NCBI RefSeq assembly: GCF_004366355.1
Contig: NZ_SODV01000002.1
Coordinates: 2,086,768-2,150,767, forward strand
Origin: Dinghuibacter silviterrae
GTDB lineage: Bacteria > Bacteroidota > Bacteroidia > Chitinophagales > Chitinophagaceae
DNA length: 64,000 nucleotides
Reading direction: 5' to 3'
The notes under the pieces are model-generated. The model was given only the letters and a program-made list of their open reading frames with translations, ran no database searches and was not told the DNA's origin. This document shows, one piece after another, positions 8,648-16,205 of the stretch (positions are counted from its first letter, which is position 1; each line of letters starts with the position of its first letter). The translations under genes and the position numbers were made by a program.

Positions 8648-9576
8648 CCGTGCGCCCGCGCCTTTACGACTTTGATCGCCACATTTAACTCAAACCCGAT
8701 GAGCAGGAACAGCGAATTCAGGTAGACCAGGAACATCAGCACCATCACCGTGCCGATCGACCCGTACAACCGGCTGAAGTTGTTGAAGTGGTTCACCCAA
8801 AAGGAGAAAAAGCCCGTCACCATGGCGATCAGGAAGGTTGCCAGGACGGAGCCCGGGGAGACCAGCTTCCACTTCCGCCGGCTGGCCGGGGCGAATTTGT
8901 AGATAAAAGCCACGGAGAAAAAGAAGAGCAACACGATCACCGTCCACCGCAGGATCTGGATCAGGAACCGGATGGTGATGCTGCGGATCCCGGCGTGATG
9001 CATAAACATACCCAACAGGTTTTTCTGCGTCACCATAAAAAGGACGAAGCCCAGCACCAGCAGGATAAGGATGGTCGTCAGACGGATCGCCATCCAGCGC
9101 TTCCGAAGGATGTTCCGCCGTGTGATTTCCCGGAAAGAGCGGTCAAACGTCCGCATGATCCCCATCGTCGCGTTGGACGAATAAAAAACGACGATCAGGA
9201 AAACGACCGACAACAACCCGCTGTGCGTTTTGCCTAAGAAGTCGGTGATCAGGTCATGGACATACGTATACGTACTCGACGTGGGCGTAATATCCTTGGC
9301 GATATTGAAGAGCTCCCGCGTGATCTGGGTCGACACCGGGAGATAGGGGACAAGGGTCAGCAAAAAAATCAGCGCCGCCGGGATGGTCATGATGAAGTTA
9401 AACGAGATGGCCGCGGCCCGGTCGTTCAACCCCACCTTCCGGATCTGGCGGACAAAAGCCACAAAGACATCCCAAAGGGGTTGCCCCTCGAAACCCGGCA
9501 GGTACCAACGCCTGCTTTTGCCAACGAGGTATTTGATCGGAGGGAAGCGAAGTATGCGGCTTTCGAGTTTGGTCAT
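8629..9576 (-). CDS. YihY/BrkB family inner-membrane protein
   Basis: A 315-residue membrane protein with about six transmembrane segments. The family signature is visible: a helix around AAAISFNFIMTIPAALIFLL, then FYSSNATMGIMRTFDRSF (the conserved region after helix 2), and a C-terminal YLNSLFLLIGFELN. The family (virulence factor BrkB, formerly mis-called RNase BN) has no settled biochemical role. The start codon overlaps the stop of mltG by 4 bases (ATGA), so the two are probably translationally coupled. Confidence 0.88.
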   Translation of the reverse strand: MTKLESRILRFPPIKYLVGKSRRWYLPGFEGQPLWDVFVAFVRQIRKVGLNDRAAAISFNFIMTIPAALIFLLTLVPYLPVSTQITRELFNIAKDITPTSSTYTYVHDLITDFLGKTHSGLLSVVFLIVVFYSSNATMGIMRTFDRSFREITRRNILRKRWMAIRLTTILILLVLGFVLFMVTQKNLLGMFMHHAGIRSITIRFLIQILRWTVIVLLFFFSVAFIYKFAPASRRKWKLVSPGSVLATFLIAMVTGFFSFWVNHFNNFSRLYGSIGTVMVLMFLVYLNSLFLLIGFELNVAIKVVKARAHGHNPEQ

Positions 9577-10592
9577 TTTGATTTCATTAGGCTATCTAAA
9601 GCCTCCTGGTACGCCTTCGCATTCTTTATATGCGTTGCATAATCCGAAGCAAAAGTAGAATATCCCGAGAAATCCGGCTTTGCCACGAAAAACAGGTAGT
9701 CCGTTTTGGGCGCCGCCAGCGTCGCGTCCAGGGTCTTGACCGAGGGTGTGCAAATCGGGCCCGGCGGCAAACCGGGGTTCATATACGTATTGTAGGGAGA
9801 CTCGATACGGGTATACTTGTCGTAGATCCGTTTGATCGAAAAGTCGTGCATCGCAAACTTCACGGTGGGATCCGCCGACAGACGCATGCCCTTGGCGAGG
9901 CGGTTCAGGTAGACACTTGCGATCAGCGGTTTGTCGCTGTCCTTCCGGGTTTCCTCCTCCACGATCGATGCCAGGATATACGCCTGGGTCGGCGTGATCC
10001 CCAGGTTTTGCGCTTCCGCCCTGCGCTGGGCGGTCCAGAATTTGATCTCATTGTCCCGGAAAAGTTGCAAAAGCTGGGGGATCGTACTGTTCCAGTCGGC
10101 CTCGTACGTATCCGGGATCACCAGCGTCAGGACGTTATCCGTATCCCGGTCAAAAGCCTTTACAGAATCCGTGTTCTCCAGGTAGTTCAACACATCCGCC
10201 GAATCCGGTTCGAACAGCGTCCCCAGGGCGCCGGCCAGTTCTTCTTTTGTATGGACCTTTGTCAGGACTAGTTTGATCGGCGTGGTATTGCCGTTTTTTA
10301 AATCCTGGAGCAGGTGCAGCAGGCTGTACCCGTGTGGGATCTCGTAGCGGCCCGGTTTGACCTTGTTCCAAACCCCCATCTTCGTGGCCAGCCAGTCAAA
10401 AATCCGGGGATATTTGATGTACGCCGCCGAATGCAAGGTTTGCATCACCGACGCCTTGTCGGTTTTACCCGTATGTACGTACAGCGATTTTTTAGGGGGA
10501 GCGAAGCACGTGCCCGGTCCAATAACCACCCAGGCAGCGGCGGCACAGAGGAGCAGCAATGCGATGAAGAGTAGAGTAAGGATTTTACGCAT
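9573..10592 (-). CDS. mltG: Endolytic murein transglycosylase MltG
   Basis: A 339-residue single-pass membrane protein. One N-terminal helix (about 4-25) anchors a periplasmic YceG domain that cleaves nascent glycan strands and so limits peptidoglycan chain length. The catalytic Glu region is present as ILASIVEEETR, and the conserved YNTYMNPGLPPGPI motif lies near the C-terminus; both are diagnostic. I start at the ATG at 10592 (MRKILTLLFIALLLL) rather than an in-frame start 39 bases upstream, because the extension MAPAAPATQQIHL is not typical. It is downstream of secG and overlaps the YihY-like gene by 4 bases. Confidence 0.93.
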   Translation of the reverse strand: MRKILTLLFIALLLLCAAAAWVVIGPGTCFAPPKKSLYVHTGKTDKASVMQTLHSAAYIKYPRIFDWLATKMGVWNKVKPGRYEIPHGYSLLHLLQDLKNGNTTPIKLVLTKVHTKEELAGALGTLFEPDSADVLNYLENTDSVKAFDRDTDNVLTLVIPDTYEADWNSTIPQLLQLFRDNEIKFWTAQRRAEAQNLGITPTQAYILASIVEEETRKDSDKPLIASVYLNRLAKGMRLSADPTVKFAMHDFSIKRIYDKYTRIESPYNTYMNPGLPPGPICTPSVKTLDATLAAPKTDYLFFVAKPDFSGYSTFASDYATHIKNAKAYQEALDSLMKSK

Positions 10593-10630
10593 AAGATGGA
10601 TTTGTTGTGTTGCGGGCGCCGCAGGCGCCA

Positions 10631-10663
10631 TAAAACCAAAACCCTGCCAGTTACGGCAGGGTT
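10631..10663 (-). terminator. Candidate intrinsic terminator after secG
   Basis: On the minus strand a perfect 9-bp stem (10640-10648 with 10655-10663, loop GTAACT) is followed by TTTTGGTTTT. It lies between secG and mltG. It may end the lptE-secG transcript or attenuate read-through into mltG. Confidence 0.6.
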
Positions 10664-10668
10664 GGGTT

Positions 10669-10676
10669 CAAATATA
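10669..10676 (-). promoter_or_regulatory. -7 box TATATTTG upstream of mltG
   Basis: A perfect TAnnTTTG match in an A/T-rich stretch just after the secG stop, read on the minus strand. No good TTG lies 18-21 bases upstream. If it is used, the hairpin at 10640-10663 would fall in the mltG leader. Confidence 0.3.
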
Positions 10677-10686
10677 GTATTTTTTT

Positions 10687-10986
10687 TTAACGGGCAGGTG
10701 CTTGTTGAGCAGGGGTATTAGAGCCCATATTGCCTACATTCCGGCCGTTGGCGTCGGCCTTTTTGTTGATGAAAAGACCGGAAGAGAGACACAGCAGGGC
10801 GATGATCACCGCAAAAAGCCAGGTCCCGTTTTCCAGAACGTCCGTGGTCTTTTTAACCCCCATAATTTGGTTGCTAAAACCGGAAAAGCTACCGGCCAGC
10901 CCACCGCCCTTCGAATTCTGCACGAGGACCAAAACGCTCAGGATAACGCAAGCCAGGACGATCAATGCCAGAAATAACCAAACCAT
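10687..10986 (-). CDS. secG: Preprotein translocase subunit SecG
   Basis: A 99-residue protein with two membrane helices (about 1-21 and 55-76) and the conserved cytoplasmic loop VLVQNSKGGGLAG. This is the SecG signature of the SecYEG channel, where the protein assists SecA-driven export. The tail after the second helix is polar (Asn, Gly, Gln), as in other Bacteroidota SecG. It starts 1 base after the stop of the Ala/Pro-rich protein gene, in the same transcription direction. The export role fits the neighbouring envelope genes lptE and mltG. Confidence 0.92.
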   Translation of the reverse strand: MVWLFLALIVLACVILSVLVLVQNSKGGGLAGSFSGFSNQIMGVKKTTDVLENGTWLFAVIIALLCLSSGLFINKKADANGRNVGNMGSNTPAQQAPAR

Positions 10987-10987
10987 A

Positions 10988-12568
10988 TTACAGCTTATTT
11001 AATTGTTCAATTTTGGCGGCAAAGTACGCCCTTTTTTCGGGATGTTGCAAACTTAATTTGTTATATACTTCCACAGCCTTGTGGATCTTCCCCTGCAGCA
11101 CCCAGACGTGCGCCATCGACTCCGTGACAATGGCGTCCCGCTGCTGGTTGGCGCTCGACGCCAGTTGCAGGATCTCCGCCTCCGTCGCCGCATCCAGGTC
11201 CGTGTGCCGCTGATCCATCGGGTGGATACGCTTCATCGTCTTCAGCCAATCCGTAAAGCTCTTCAGGTGCCTCGTGAAGTTGTCGCTGGAATTCTCGTCC
11301 AGCTCCAGCTTGATCCCCTGTGACGCAAAATAGTCGACCGTATGCAGCGGCTCGAACGTAAAGTCGTGCGCCAGCGGTGTCAGGCTGAACGGGAAGGGCG
11401 CGGGTTCCGCCGTCGGAAACGCCGGCGGCGGCGCGGGTTGATCGTCCCGGTGGACCGCCGGGCCCTGTTCGGGGCCGTCGGTGTCGTCGGGGTCGCCGGC
11501 TTCGAAGTCTTCCAAGGGGGGGAGCTCCGGTTCGGCTTCCGTCGCAGGCGCTACGTGTTCGTGCGCCGTTTCCGGCGCCGCGGCCGCCACAGGCGCCGCA
11601 ACCGGCTCGTGCGCCGTTTCCGGCGCCGCGGCCGCCACAGGCTCCGCAACCGGCTCATGCGCCGTTTCCGGCCCCACCGCTGCCGTCACAGGCTCCGCGA
11701 CCCCTGCCACGGGCTCCGCCACGGCTGCCTCTGCAACCGGCTCCGCTATTGCCGCGACCATGTACGGCAAATATGGCTCCGCGGGCGCCGCCACCTCGTG
11801 CGCTGCCACGGGTTCGTGCACCGGTTGTGCCGCCATGGTATCGTGCACCGTTTCCGGCTCCGCCGCCAACTCGCGAGGCACCGCCGCCTCGTGCGCCACC
11901 ATCGCTTCATGCACCGCGACCGGTACCGTCGCTTCCTCGTGAGCCCCCATCAACGTAGGGATCTCAATCTCTTCCTCCTCCATTCCCGGCCAGGGGACAA
12001 ATCCGTGGCGGTGCGTTGCCTCCTCGGCAGACGGTGGCGCCGCAAATGTCGATGCCGCAAAGGCTTCCGTAACGGCCACCGGTGTCGACGGCGGCGGCTC
12101 CGGCACCGCCGGTCCGGGTATCTCCGGCTCATCCGGGAAAGAAGGCGTCGGCGCGGGCGGCGCAGGCTCCGGCGCAGGTGGCACGGCAGGCGCCGGTGCT
12201 GGCGGCACTTCACGCGCCGGTGGCACTTCCCGCTCCGGCCGCGCCGGCGCAGGTTTCGCCGCGATCGACTCGAACGGCGCCGCCTCGAAGCGGTACGGCA
12301 CCTGCGCTATATAGGCCGGTGTCGCCGTATGATCCGCCAGCTCCAACTGGTAATACAACCACCAGGGATTGCGGAAAAATGCATGCAGATGCTCCCGCTG
12401 AATCTGGTAGGAATCCTTATCGCCGGTCTGCCTTTGTTTTTTTGCCAGCAGCAATTGCCCTATGGAAAAATACGGATGACTGTTCACCAGCCTTCCCAGG
12501 TCATTCACACTTAGCTGTTCCAACGAATGACGGTCATTCAATGCTTCGTATAGCAACTCTGCGTTCAT
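10988..12568 (-). CDS. Ala/Pro-rich protein with conserved ends and an expanded disordered centre
   Basis: A 526-residue protein with no signal peptide. Residues 1-95 form a folded segment (LYEALNDRHSLEQLSVNDLGRL...). The last 110 or so residues look alpha-helical (DFTRHL-like and KIHKAVEVYNKLSLQHPEKRAYFAAKIEQL), the latter resembling a TPR unit. Between them lie about 300 residues rich in Ala, Pro, Glu, Val and His that must be disordered, partly built of a 16-residue repeat PVAAPVAAAAPETAHE. The gene sits between lptE and secG, so a cytoplasmic role linked to envelope biogenesis is possible but is only context. I do not recognise a named family. Confidence 0.65.
   Translation of the reverse strand: MNAELLYEALNDRHSLEQLSVNDLGRLVNSHPYFSIGQLLLAKKQRQTGDKDSYQIQREHLHAFFRNPWWLYYQLELADHTATPAYIAQVPYRFEAAPFESIAAKPAPARPEREVPPAREVPPAPAPAVPPAPEPAPPAPTPSFPDEPEIPGPAVPEPPPSTPVAVTEAFAASTFAAPPSAEEATHRHGFVPWPGMEEEEIEIPTLMGAHEEATVPVAVHEAMVAHEAAVPRELAAEPETVHDTMAAQPVHEPVAAHEVAAPAEPYLPYMVAAIAEPVAEAAVAEPVAGVAEPVTAAVGPETAHEPVAEPVAAAAPETAHEPVAAPVAAAAPETAHEHVAPATEAEPELPPLEDFEAGDPDDTDGPEQGPAVHRDDQPAPPPAFPTAEPAPFPFSLTPLAHDFTFEPLHTVDYFASQGIKLELDENSSDNFTRHLKSFTDWLKTMKRIHPMDQRHTDLDAATEAEILQLASSANQQRDAIVTESMAHVWVLQGKIHKAVEVYNKLSLQHPEKRAYFAAKIEQLNKL
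11555..11700 (-). repeat. 48-base tandem repeat in the Ala/Pro-rich gene
   Basis: About three copies of a 48-base GC-rich unit, copies beginning near 11563, 11611 and 11659. Each encodes 16 residues of the type PETAHEPVAxPVAAAA. The first two copies differ at only a few bases, which suggests recent duplication. Confidence 0.75.
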
Positions 12569-12589
12569 CTTTTACAAGCTAGGTAAATT

Positions 12590-13105
12590 TTACCAGTTGG
12601 AGAAAAGCCGGTTGAAAATATCGTTGGACATGTTCGTCACGATCGAGGACAGCAGCTGGGATTCCACCGCCGAAAAGCTCTGGTTTGCGGGGAAGTCGAT
12701 GCTGCTCGTCACGTCGTCCTCAAAGTCCGCTGGGGTCACGTTCTTGCCCGTGGGGTCCAGATGGTTATGGAAAACAATGTGGAAAGTCGCCACCAGCCTG
12801 GAACTGGACGCCTGCTGGTTGCTGATGCCCGAGGTGCTTACCCCATAAGACGAGATATAGCCCCCGACCTCATAGTCCGCATTGTCCGAGTTGGTCTGCG
12901 TCAGGCGCGTTTGCCCCACCACCTTTTTGCGCACCGCATCCTGCAGCTGCGGCGCCAGCGAAGGGTTGATAAACTGTGCTTTGTTCTCGAAATTGTCCAG
13001 CTTGATGGTCTTTACCTTCGGATCGATCGAGGCCCCGCTAAAGGAATACACCTTGCAACCGGCCACCAGGGCAATCAACGGCAATAGGAATAGGTAGCGA
13101 TACAT
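12590..13105 (-). CDS. lptE: LptE-like LPS-assembly lipoprotein
   Basis: A 171-residue lipoprotein with signal MYRYLFLLPLIALVAGC (Cys17). The mature protein begins KVYSFSGASIDPKVKTIKLDNFEN, the pattern of Bacteroidota LptE, the outer-membrane lipoprotein that plugs and helps fold LptD for LPS transport. The usual continuation (QLQDAVRKKVVGQTRLT, then beta strands) is present. I chose the ATG at 13105, 11 bases after the stop of the sigma-54 activator gene; upstream in-frame ATGs at 13123 and 13132 overlap that gene and would put charged residues before the signal. The protein is likely co-transcribed with the activator upstream and secG downstream. Confidence 0.82.
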   Translation of the reverse strand: MYRYLFLLPLIALVAGCKVYSFSGASIDPKVKTIKLDNFENKAQFINPSLAPQLQDAVRKKVVGQTRLTQTNSDNADYEVGGYISSYGVSTSGISNQQASSSRLVATFHIVFHNHLDPTGKNVTPADFEDDVTSSIDFPANQSFSAVESQLLSSIVTNMSNDIFNRLFSNW

Positions 13106-13115
13106 ATCTTTTCTT

Positions 13116-14354
13116 TTACTCATCAATGTCATACTCTTTCAACTTGCGATACAGGGTGCGTTCGCTGATCCCCAGGTCCAGGGCCGCGTCCTTACGCTTG
13201 CCCTTGTGTTTTTTGAGCGCCTTGACGATCAGCTCTTTTTCCTTGTCCATAATGTTCAACGACTCCTCGACCTCCACGTGTTCGTGGATGTCGTTATGGT
13301 CCAGGAGTACGGGTAGGGTAGACGGAGACGTGATCACCGGCTGGTGGGCGTAGTCCGCCGGGGCCAGCTCATTAAACGCCCCTTCCGGTTTTAGCGCCGA
13401 CAGGCTCGACGGATTGACCGCCTGCGGGTTTTGAAGGACGTCGAAAAACATCTTCTTCAGCTCGGTCACGTCCTTTTTCATATCAAAAAACAACTTATAC
13501 AAGATCTCCCGCTCGTTGTTAAACTCGTGCCCGTTAGCGCTTTGCGGTGCCAGGACCGGCAACCGGTTGTTGCTTCCTTCCGGCAGAAACTGCCGAAGTT
13601 CCGTCGCCGTCAGCACTTTGTTCTGGGATAAAACGGAGATCTGCTCCGCAATATTTTTCAACTCCCGCACATTTCCCGGCCAGTTATAGGCGATCAGCGC
13701 CCGGCGTGCGTCATCGTCCGGGAGCACCGGGGTCGTCCGGTAACGCTCCGCAAAGTCCGTCGCGAATTTCCGGAACAGTAAAGGAATATCCTCCGGCCGC
13801 TCCCTCAGCGCGGGCACCCGAATGGGTACGGTACTCATCCGGTAATACAGGTCCTCGCGGAACTTCCCCGACTGTGTAAACTCCAGGAGGTCCTTGTTGG
13901 TCGCGCAGATTACCCGCACGTCCGTTTTTTGCACCTTCGAAGACCCCACCCGGATGAATTCGCCCGTTTCCAGGACACGCAACAAACGTGCCTGGGTCCC
14001 CAGCGGCATTTCCCCGATTTCGTCCAGGAAAATGGTACCCCCGCTGACCGTTTCGAAATAACCTTTACGGCTGTCCACCGCCCCGGTGAACGCGCCCTTT
14101 TCGTGACCAAACAATTCAGAATCTATCGTCCCTTCCGGGATCGCGCCGCAGTTCACGGCAATAAAGGGGTTATGCTTGCGGGCGGACAGCGTATGGATCA
14201 CCTGCGAAAACACCTCCTTCCCCACACCGCTTTCCCCCACGATGAGTACGCTCAGATCCGTCCCCGCCACCTGCGCCGCCACGCTCAGCGCGTAGTTCAG
14301 GGCAGGGGCGTTCCCTATAATGCCAAACCTGTTTTTTATCGATTGTATGTCCAT
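13116..14354 (-). CDS. Sigma-54-interaction-domain transcriptional activator without a receiver domain
   Basis: A 412-residue AAA+ activator. The central domain starts near the N-terminus: Walker A GESGVGKE (40-47), the sigma-54 contact loop GAFTGA (87-92) and Walker B TIFLDE (107-112), followed by the R-finger region. The C-terminus is a Fis-type helix-turn-helix (KGKRKDAALDLGISERTLYRKLKEY). There is no N-terminal receiver or GAF domain, so control must come from elsewhere, as with PspF-like proteins. A 100-residue linker (about 270-370) is of unknown role. The gene starts 3 bases downstream of the miaB stop and runs into lptE, an arrangement I infer to be one operon. Confidence 0.9.
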   Translation of the reverse strand: MDIQSIKNRFGIIGNAPALNYALSVAAQVAGTDLSVLIVGESGVGKEVFSQVIHTLSARKHNPFIAVNCGAIPEGTIDSELFGHEKGAFTGAVDSRKGYFETVSGGTIFLDEIGEMPLGTQARLLRVLETGEFIRVGSSKVQKTDVRVICATNKDLLEFTQSGKFREDLYYRMSTVPIRVPALRERPEDIPLLFRKFATDFAERYRTTPVLPDDDARRALIAYNWPGNVRELKNIAEQISVLSQNKVLTATELRQFLPEGSNNRLPVLAPQSANGHEFNNEREILYKLFFDMKKDVTELKKMFFDVLQNPQAVNPSSLSALKPEGAFNELAPADYAHQPVITSPSTLPVLLDHNDIHEHVEVEESLNIMDKEKELIVKALKKHKGKRKDAALDLGISERTLYRKLKEYDIDE

Positions 14355-14357
14355 AAA

Positions 14358-16007
14358 TTATTCCGCTATGCTACCGATGAGGGTAGCTTGTGTACAATCC
14401 TCCACCCGGACGCGCACGTAGTCGCCCTTGGCGAGCGCGCGCCCACCTTTTTGGGCCGGGCCCTCGCCTTTTTCGGCAGCGCGCCCGCTTTTTTCGGGCG
14501 CCGCGCCTCCGGATTTTGGGAAAACGATGACCTTGTTTTGCGTATTCCGGCCCATCCAATGCTGGTCGCTCCGTTTCGAGTCCCCTTCGATGAGCACCGT
14601 AAACGTCCGCCCGATGTCGCGGCGGTTGCTGTCCAGCGACAGCCGGTTCTGCACCTGGACGATCTCCTCCAGCCTGCGTTTTTTCACCTCCAGCGTGATG
14701 TCGTCCGTATACCGGCGGGCCGCCAGGGTCCCCGGTCTTTCGCTGTAAAAAAACATATACGACATATCATACCGTGCATACTCCATCAGGCTCAATGTAT
14801 CGGCATGATCATTTTCCTCTTCCGAACAAAAACCCGCGATCACGTCGCTCGAAATACCGCAATCCGGTATGAGCTCGCGGATCCGGTCCACCTTGGCCAT
14901 ATACCATTCTCGTGTATACGTCCGGTTCATCATCTGCAACACCCGCGTGCTCCCGCTTTGCAGCGGCAGGTGGATGTACTTGCAGATGTTTTCGTGCCGC
15001 GCCATCGCGTGCAGCACCGCATCGGTGATGTCTTTGGGGTGTGACGTACTAAAGCGTACGCGCAGGTCCGGGCTGATCGAGGCGACCGCTTCCAGCAGGT
15101 CCGCGAACGTGGTGACCGCGGCCGGCGTTATCGTGGCTGGCGCTACCGCGGCCCCCGGTGCACCCGCGGCCCCCGGCGCACCCGCGGCCCCCGGCGCACC
15201 CGCGGCCCCCGGTGCACCCGCGGCCCCCGGCGCACCCGCGGCCCCCGGCGCACCCGCGGCCCCCGGCACACCCGCGGCGCCCGGCGCCTGATCGGCGACC
15301 CAGTAGTACGAATCCACATTCTGCCCCAGCAACGTCACCTCCTTATACCCCCGCGAATACAGGTCCCTGCACTCGGCGACGATAGACGCCACGTCCCTGC
15401 TGCGTTCCCGCCCGCGGGTAAAAGGAACCACGCAGAAAGAGCACATATTGTTGCAGCCCCGCATGATGCTCACGAAAGCCGTCACCCCGTTCGAATCCAG
15501 CCGCACCGGCGAAATGTCCGCGTACGTCTCTTCACGGCTCAGCAATACGTTCACCGCCTTCTGCCCCGTCTCTGCTTCTTCGATCAGCCCCGGCAGCGAG
15601 CGATACGCATCCGGTCCCACGACCAGGTCCACCAGGTGTTCCTCTTCCAACAGCTTTGCCTTCAGGCGCTCTGCCATACAACCAAGGACGCCGATCAGCA
15701 ACCCCGGTTTCTGGTCCTTCGCCTTCCGGAATTCCGTAAGCCGTTTGCGCACCGTCTGCTCCGCTTTTTCCCGTATCGAACACGTGTTCAGAAGGACAAG
15801 GTCTGCTTCCGCCGCATTCCGCGTCGCGCCAAACCCCTGTTCCTGTAAGATAGACGCTACGATTTCGCTGTCGCTGAAATTCATCTGGCATCCATAGCTT
15901 TCTATGTAGAATTTTTTTGCGTAGGCATTCGGATCTCCTTCAAAAGGCGCAAACGCTTCCCCTTGTCTGCTTTCGTCGTGCGTCTTGTCCATCAATACTT
16001 CATGCAT
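14358..16007 (-). CDS. miaB: tRNA-2-methylthio-N6-dimethylallyladenosine synthase MiaB with two low-complexity insertions
   Basis: A 549-residue methylthiotransferase that converts i6A37 to ms2i6A37 in tRNA using two iron-sulfur clusters and SAM. All family cysteines are visible: Cys40, Cys76 and Cys110 in the N-terminal UPF0004 domain, and the radical SAM triad CNNMCSFC (Cys185, Cys189, Cys192). Typical MiaB is about 440-480 residues. The excess comes from a PGAAGA repeat at about 239-304, inside the radical SAM domain between [11 protein letters not shown] and TFADLLEAV, and a Lys/Gly/Ala-rich stretch just before the C-terminal TRAM motif [10 protein letters not shown]. The first ATG (16007) is kept; an in-frame ATG at 15992 is an alternative start. 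A TAnnTTTG box lies 5 bases upstream of 16007. Confidence 0.92.
   Translation of the reverse strand: MHEVLMDKTHDESRQGEAFAPFEGDPNAYAKKFYIESYGCQMNFSDSEIVASILQEQGFGATRNAAEADLVLLNTCSIREKAEQTVRKRLTEFRKAKDQKPGLLIGVLGCMAERLKAKLLEEEHLVDLVVGPDAYRSLPGLIEEAETGQKAVNVLLSREETYADISPVRLDSNGVTAFVSIMRGCNNMCSFCVVPFTRGRERSRDVASIVAECRDLYSRGYKEVTLLGQNVDSYYWVADQAPGAAGVPGAAGAPGAAGAPGAAGAPGAAGAPGAAGAPGAAGAPGAAVAPATITPAAVTTFADLLEAVASISPDLRVRFSTSHPKDITDAVLHAMARHENICKYIHLPLQSGSTRVLQMMNRTYTREWYMAKVDRIRELIPDCGISSDVIAGFCSEEENDHADTLSLMEYARYDMSYMFFYSERPGTLAARRYTDDITLEVKKRRLEEIVQVQNRLSLDSNRRDIGRTFTVLIEGDSKRSDQHWMGRNTQNKVIVFPKSGGAAPEKSGRAAEKGEGPAQKGGRALAKGDYVRVRVEDCTQATLIGSIAE
15148..15288 (-). repeat. 18-base tandem repeat inside the miaB radical SAM domain
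   Basis: About eight nearly identical copies of an 18-base GC-rich unit, each encoding PGAAGA on the minus strand. Copies differ mainly at third codon positions, as expected for slippage or unequal recombination under a reading-frame constraint. Confidence 0.9.
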
Positions 16008-16012
16008 GGTTG

Positions 16013-16020
16013 CAAAACTA
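16013..16020 (-). promoter_or_regulatory. -7 box TAGTTTTG, 5 bases from the miaB ATG
   Basis: A perfect TAnnTTTG match on the minus strand, separated from the ATG at 16007 by CAACC. A TTG lies 16 bases upstream (16037-16039), shorter than the usual 19-21. If used, the mRNA would begin at or near the start codon, or translation would begin at the internal ATG at 15992. Confidence 0.4.
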
Positions 16021-16205
16021 ACGAAAAATCCGGTACCAATGACAGTTTGTCAGGACGTACAACCCTGGGCATCCTGGGGAACTTCTCCCCATCCCTTTTC
16101 CCGTCGCCGTTTCCCGAAATGCTGATAAACAACGAGTTACGCCACCCTCCGCCGCCTGGCTTCCTTATTGTTAAAATTTTATTGAAAAACACCTTATTCG
16201 ATTCC

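Noticed and set aside
11342-12514. 390-residue plus-strand frame, extremely Arg-rich
   Set aside because: Antisense shadow of the GC-rich Ala/Pro gene; composition is an artefact of Ala/Pro codons read backwards.
15148-15288. Regular GC-rich repeats that could be mistaken for a CRISPR array
   Set aside because: Units are 18 bases, directly adjacent with no spacers, and in frame inside miaB.
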